Shown here piece by piece: positions 62,440 to 64,000 of a DNA stretch of 64,000 bases. Under the pieces are notes generated by a model. It ran no database searches. It was not told the DNA's origin and worked only from the letters and a program-made list of their open reading frames with translations. The stretch spans positions 1,674,001 to 1,738,000 of the forward strand of contig JARKIF010000001.1 of the NCBI GenBank assembly GCA_029378245.1. Direction: 5' to 3'. Source of the stretch: Roridomyces roridus (lineage: Eukaryota > Basidiomycota > Agaricomycetes > Agaricales > Mycenaceae). The first letter of the stretch is position 1, and each line of letters starts with the position of its first letter. The position numbers and the translations under genes are program-made.

Positions 62440-62604
62440 AACGACGAGTTGGAATGGGCTCACCTGGTTGTTCGTCGCGATTGATTGACTGTACATACTT
62501 GAAGTTCTGGAAGAGGTGTGGTCAGCTACAGTGATATCAACAGCGCTTGGTTTCTCCTTACCACGGGCAGGGGACGGTGAGTAATAGTCGAGAGGAAGCG
62601 ACAT
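62440..62604 (-). CDS. Possible 5' exons of an R-linked gene
   Basis: On the reverse strand an ATG at about 62604 opens MSLPLDYYSPSPAR, then a GT-AG intron and a second exon reading NFKYVQSINRDEQP before another donor. Beyond that donor the sequence runs into the flank shared by R copies 2 and 3. This may be the start of the gene from which R derives, or a chance frame. Not recognised. Confidence 0.3.
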
Positions 62605-62734
62605 GAGAGTGGGAGAGAAAGAGTCTGAGGTGGCTGACACCGCTGCGAGTCTCAGTTATAAGATCACACATGATGCATGCTAGCTGATTCGCTGACTACA
62701 AAAGGCAATTGTTGTTCACCGTCATACATCGACC

Positions 62735-63209
62735 ATGACCACGGACTTCGACCGTCTACTTCTACAAAGCCAACAGCTTCGCGCCGAAACCGAGACTGTC
62801 CTGGAGCAAGTCGCTGCGGCTCAAGCTCGGCTCGAAGAGTTGGATGAGCTCAACAAGGCCCAAGATGTGGAAATCGATGCTCTTGAAAGTCTTCTCGCCA
62901 GTGCGTTCGCTTACACCGCCCGTGATCTCGATTGACCCAAGCTGGACAGGTCTGCATCCACCCGTCGCCACGCCCACTCCTGAGGTCACCAAGTGGAATG
63001 GTGTGGGGATGTCCCTCAAGCGCAAGGTGCTGGAAGGTGACAACGGTACACCAATCTAGTTCCATTGCACGCCTTCGACTCTAAATACCCTGTTAGAGGC
63101 CCAGAGTTCTACCACCAGCGCGACGCGGAAACGCGTTCGTCGGCCACCGACGGACCCAGGTGAGCATCGTATCCCAACCGCGAGATTCGCTCTCTCAAGT
63201 CCTCAGTAG
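62735..63209 (+). CDS. Small coiled-coil protein X, copy 2
   Basis: Exons 62735-62900, 62950-63044 and 63096-63209. Starts MTTDFDRLLLQSQQLRAETE, a single long helix rich in Leu, Gln and Glu. It then reads HPPVATPTPEVTKW, SLKRKVLEGDN and a basic tail TRKRVRRPPTDPG. Same exon plan as X1. Diverges from R copy 3 and runs into Y2. Confidence 0.65.
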
Positions 63210-63360
63210 CTGCAGTCGTTGTCCGGCGCACCTCGACTCGCAGCCGTGCGCCAGTAACGACCGTGAAGCGTTAATCTGTTATGTACTTAGCCTGTATATT
63301 ACTTTGGTTAATGTAAAAATGGAAAGTGATCAATTGCACTCATCCCAAACCACTATCATC

Positions 63361-63900
63361 ATGCCTCTTCGCCAACAACGCTTCGACCTCCAACAAACCC
63401 GCCTTCCCGAAACCATGCAAGACCATGCTCACCCTTGGCGAGAAGGCCCGGACAACGCATCTCAACGAAGCTGGTACCAAACTACTCGCCATCACCACCG
63501 AGTACAAGGCGATTATAGCGAGCCGAAACGAAGCAGGTGTGGACGTACTGGCCGATTACAAGACGGAGCGGGATGCATTGAGGTCGGCTGTGAATGGATT
63601 GGAGGACATCGCCAGGAGAAAGCGGCTCGGCGGGTCGAGCTTCATGCGAGGGTGAAAGCAGAACTAGGGGAAGTCACGTACGCGAAAGTTCACGCCGGCT
63701 TGGGACACGATAAGCCCAAACCTTCCCTCCCTGACTCGCTCAAGGACGTCAGTGGCAGCTCGTTGAAAGACTACATTCAGCATCGACACCCAGAGGGCTC
63801 GACTGGCCCAGCAACGCGTGCGGCAAAGGGCAAAGCGGCTATGCGGAGTGGAGGATACGAGGATCGGATCCCAGATGCCAGCGAGATTGGCTCTGGTTGA
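63361..63900 (+). CDS. Small coiled-coil protein Y, copy 2, frame-broken
   Basis: ATG at 63361. Frame must shift shortly after the start and again near 63616 to read NNASTSNKPAFPKP, MLTLGEKARTTHLNEAGTKLL, RDALRSAVNGLEDIARR, then ARRVELHARVKAELGEV and the tail SLKDYIQHRHPEGSTGPATR. Y1 keeps the same order in one frame, which supports indel damage here rather than introns. Confidence 0.6.
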   Translation: MPLRQQRFDLQQTRLPETMQDHAHPWREGPDNASQRSWYQTTRHHHRVQGDYSEPKRSRCGRTGRLQDGAGCIEVGCEWIGGHRQEKAARRVELHARVKAELGEVTYAKVHAGLGHDKPKPSLPDSLKDVSGSSLKDYIQHRHPEGSTGPATRAAKGKAAMRSGGYEDRIPDASEIGSG

Positions 63901-64000
63901 GGAGGGGTGGGACGACGACGAGCTTGCGACGAGCAGCACAGGGTTTGCCACTTGTACTTTACGTCCGGACAGAAGCATATTATCTTCTTCTTCAGACGCG

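Overview
The window reads as nuclear DNA of a filamentous basidiomycete, most likely an Agaricomycete. Protein-coding genes lie on both strands, close together, and are cut by many introns of about 45-60 nt with GT-AG ends. Several families present are typical of mushroom-forming fungi: a CipC/DUF3759 array, a Q-rich HPREY-type protein, a deaminase-like family beginning ESVYFLSVLL and a JmjC-like family. No species can be named from the sequence alone. I see no tRNA, rRNA or CRISPR.

Layout. 1-6.6 kb: the 3' part of a MadBub/BUB1 checkpoint kinase, convergent with an ataxin-2/Pbp1 gene. 7.2-18.8 kb: an accessory region with five copies of a small CipC-like stress gene (four intact in frame, one broken). 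It also holds a large multi-exon JmjC-like gene interrupted by a stop codon, an NADP oxidoreductase and a small multi-span membrane protein. 18.9-44.1 kb: mostly housekeeping. In order these are UTP20 (ribosome biogenesis), xylulokinase, aspartate-semialdehyde dehydrogenase, exosome subunit RRP43, an O-fucosyltransferase-like type II membrane protein, tRNA exportin LOS1/XPOT, an F-box protein, a tail-anchored-like unknown protein and a deaminase-like lineage-specific protein.

44.1-51.6 kb: gene-poor, with an approximately 1 kb CTTCAAG-rich tract, a tiny two-exon MoaD/MOCS2A gene, and copies of a ~555-bp dispersed repeat (R) next to two small coiled-coil genes (X and Y). 51.6-61.2 kb: CUL3 cullin, a Q-rich protein, a GH5 exo-beta-1,3-glucanase, glycerol-3-phosphate acyltransferase and an Rnl2-type RNA ligase. 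61.8-63.9 kb: a second R-X-Y block, arranged as the mirror image of the one at 48.1-50.2 kb.

Many single-copy essential genes (BUB1, UTP20, XPOT, GPAT) carry one to four single-base frame breaks with otherwise undamaged protein on both sides, several at homopolymers. Other genes (ASADH, RRP43, CUL3, RNA ligase, oxidoreductase, glucanase) are clean. The most economical reading is residual indel error in a long-read assembly, but this cannot be settled from the window. Exon ends given here are manual calls from splice signals and reading-frame continuity.
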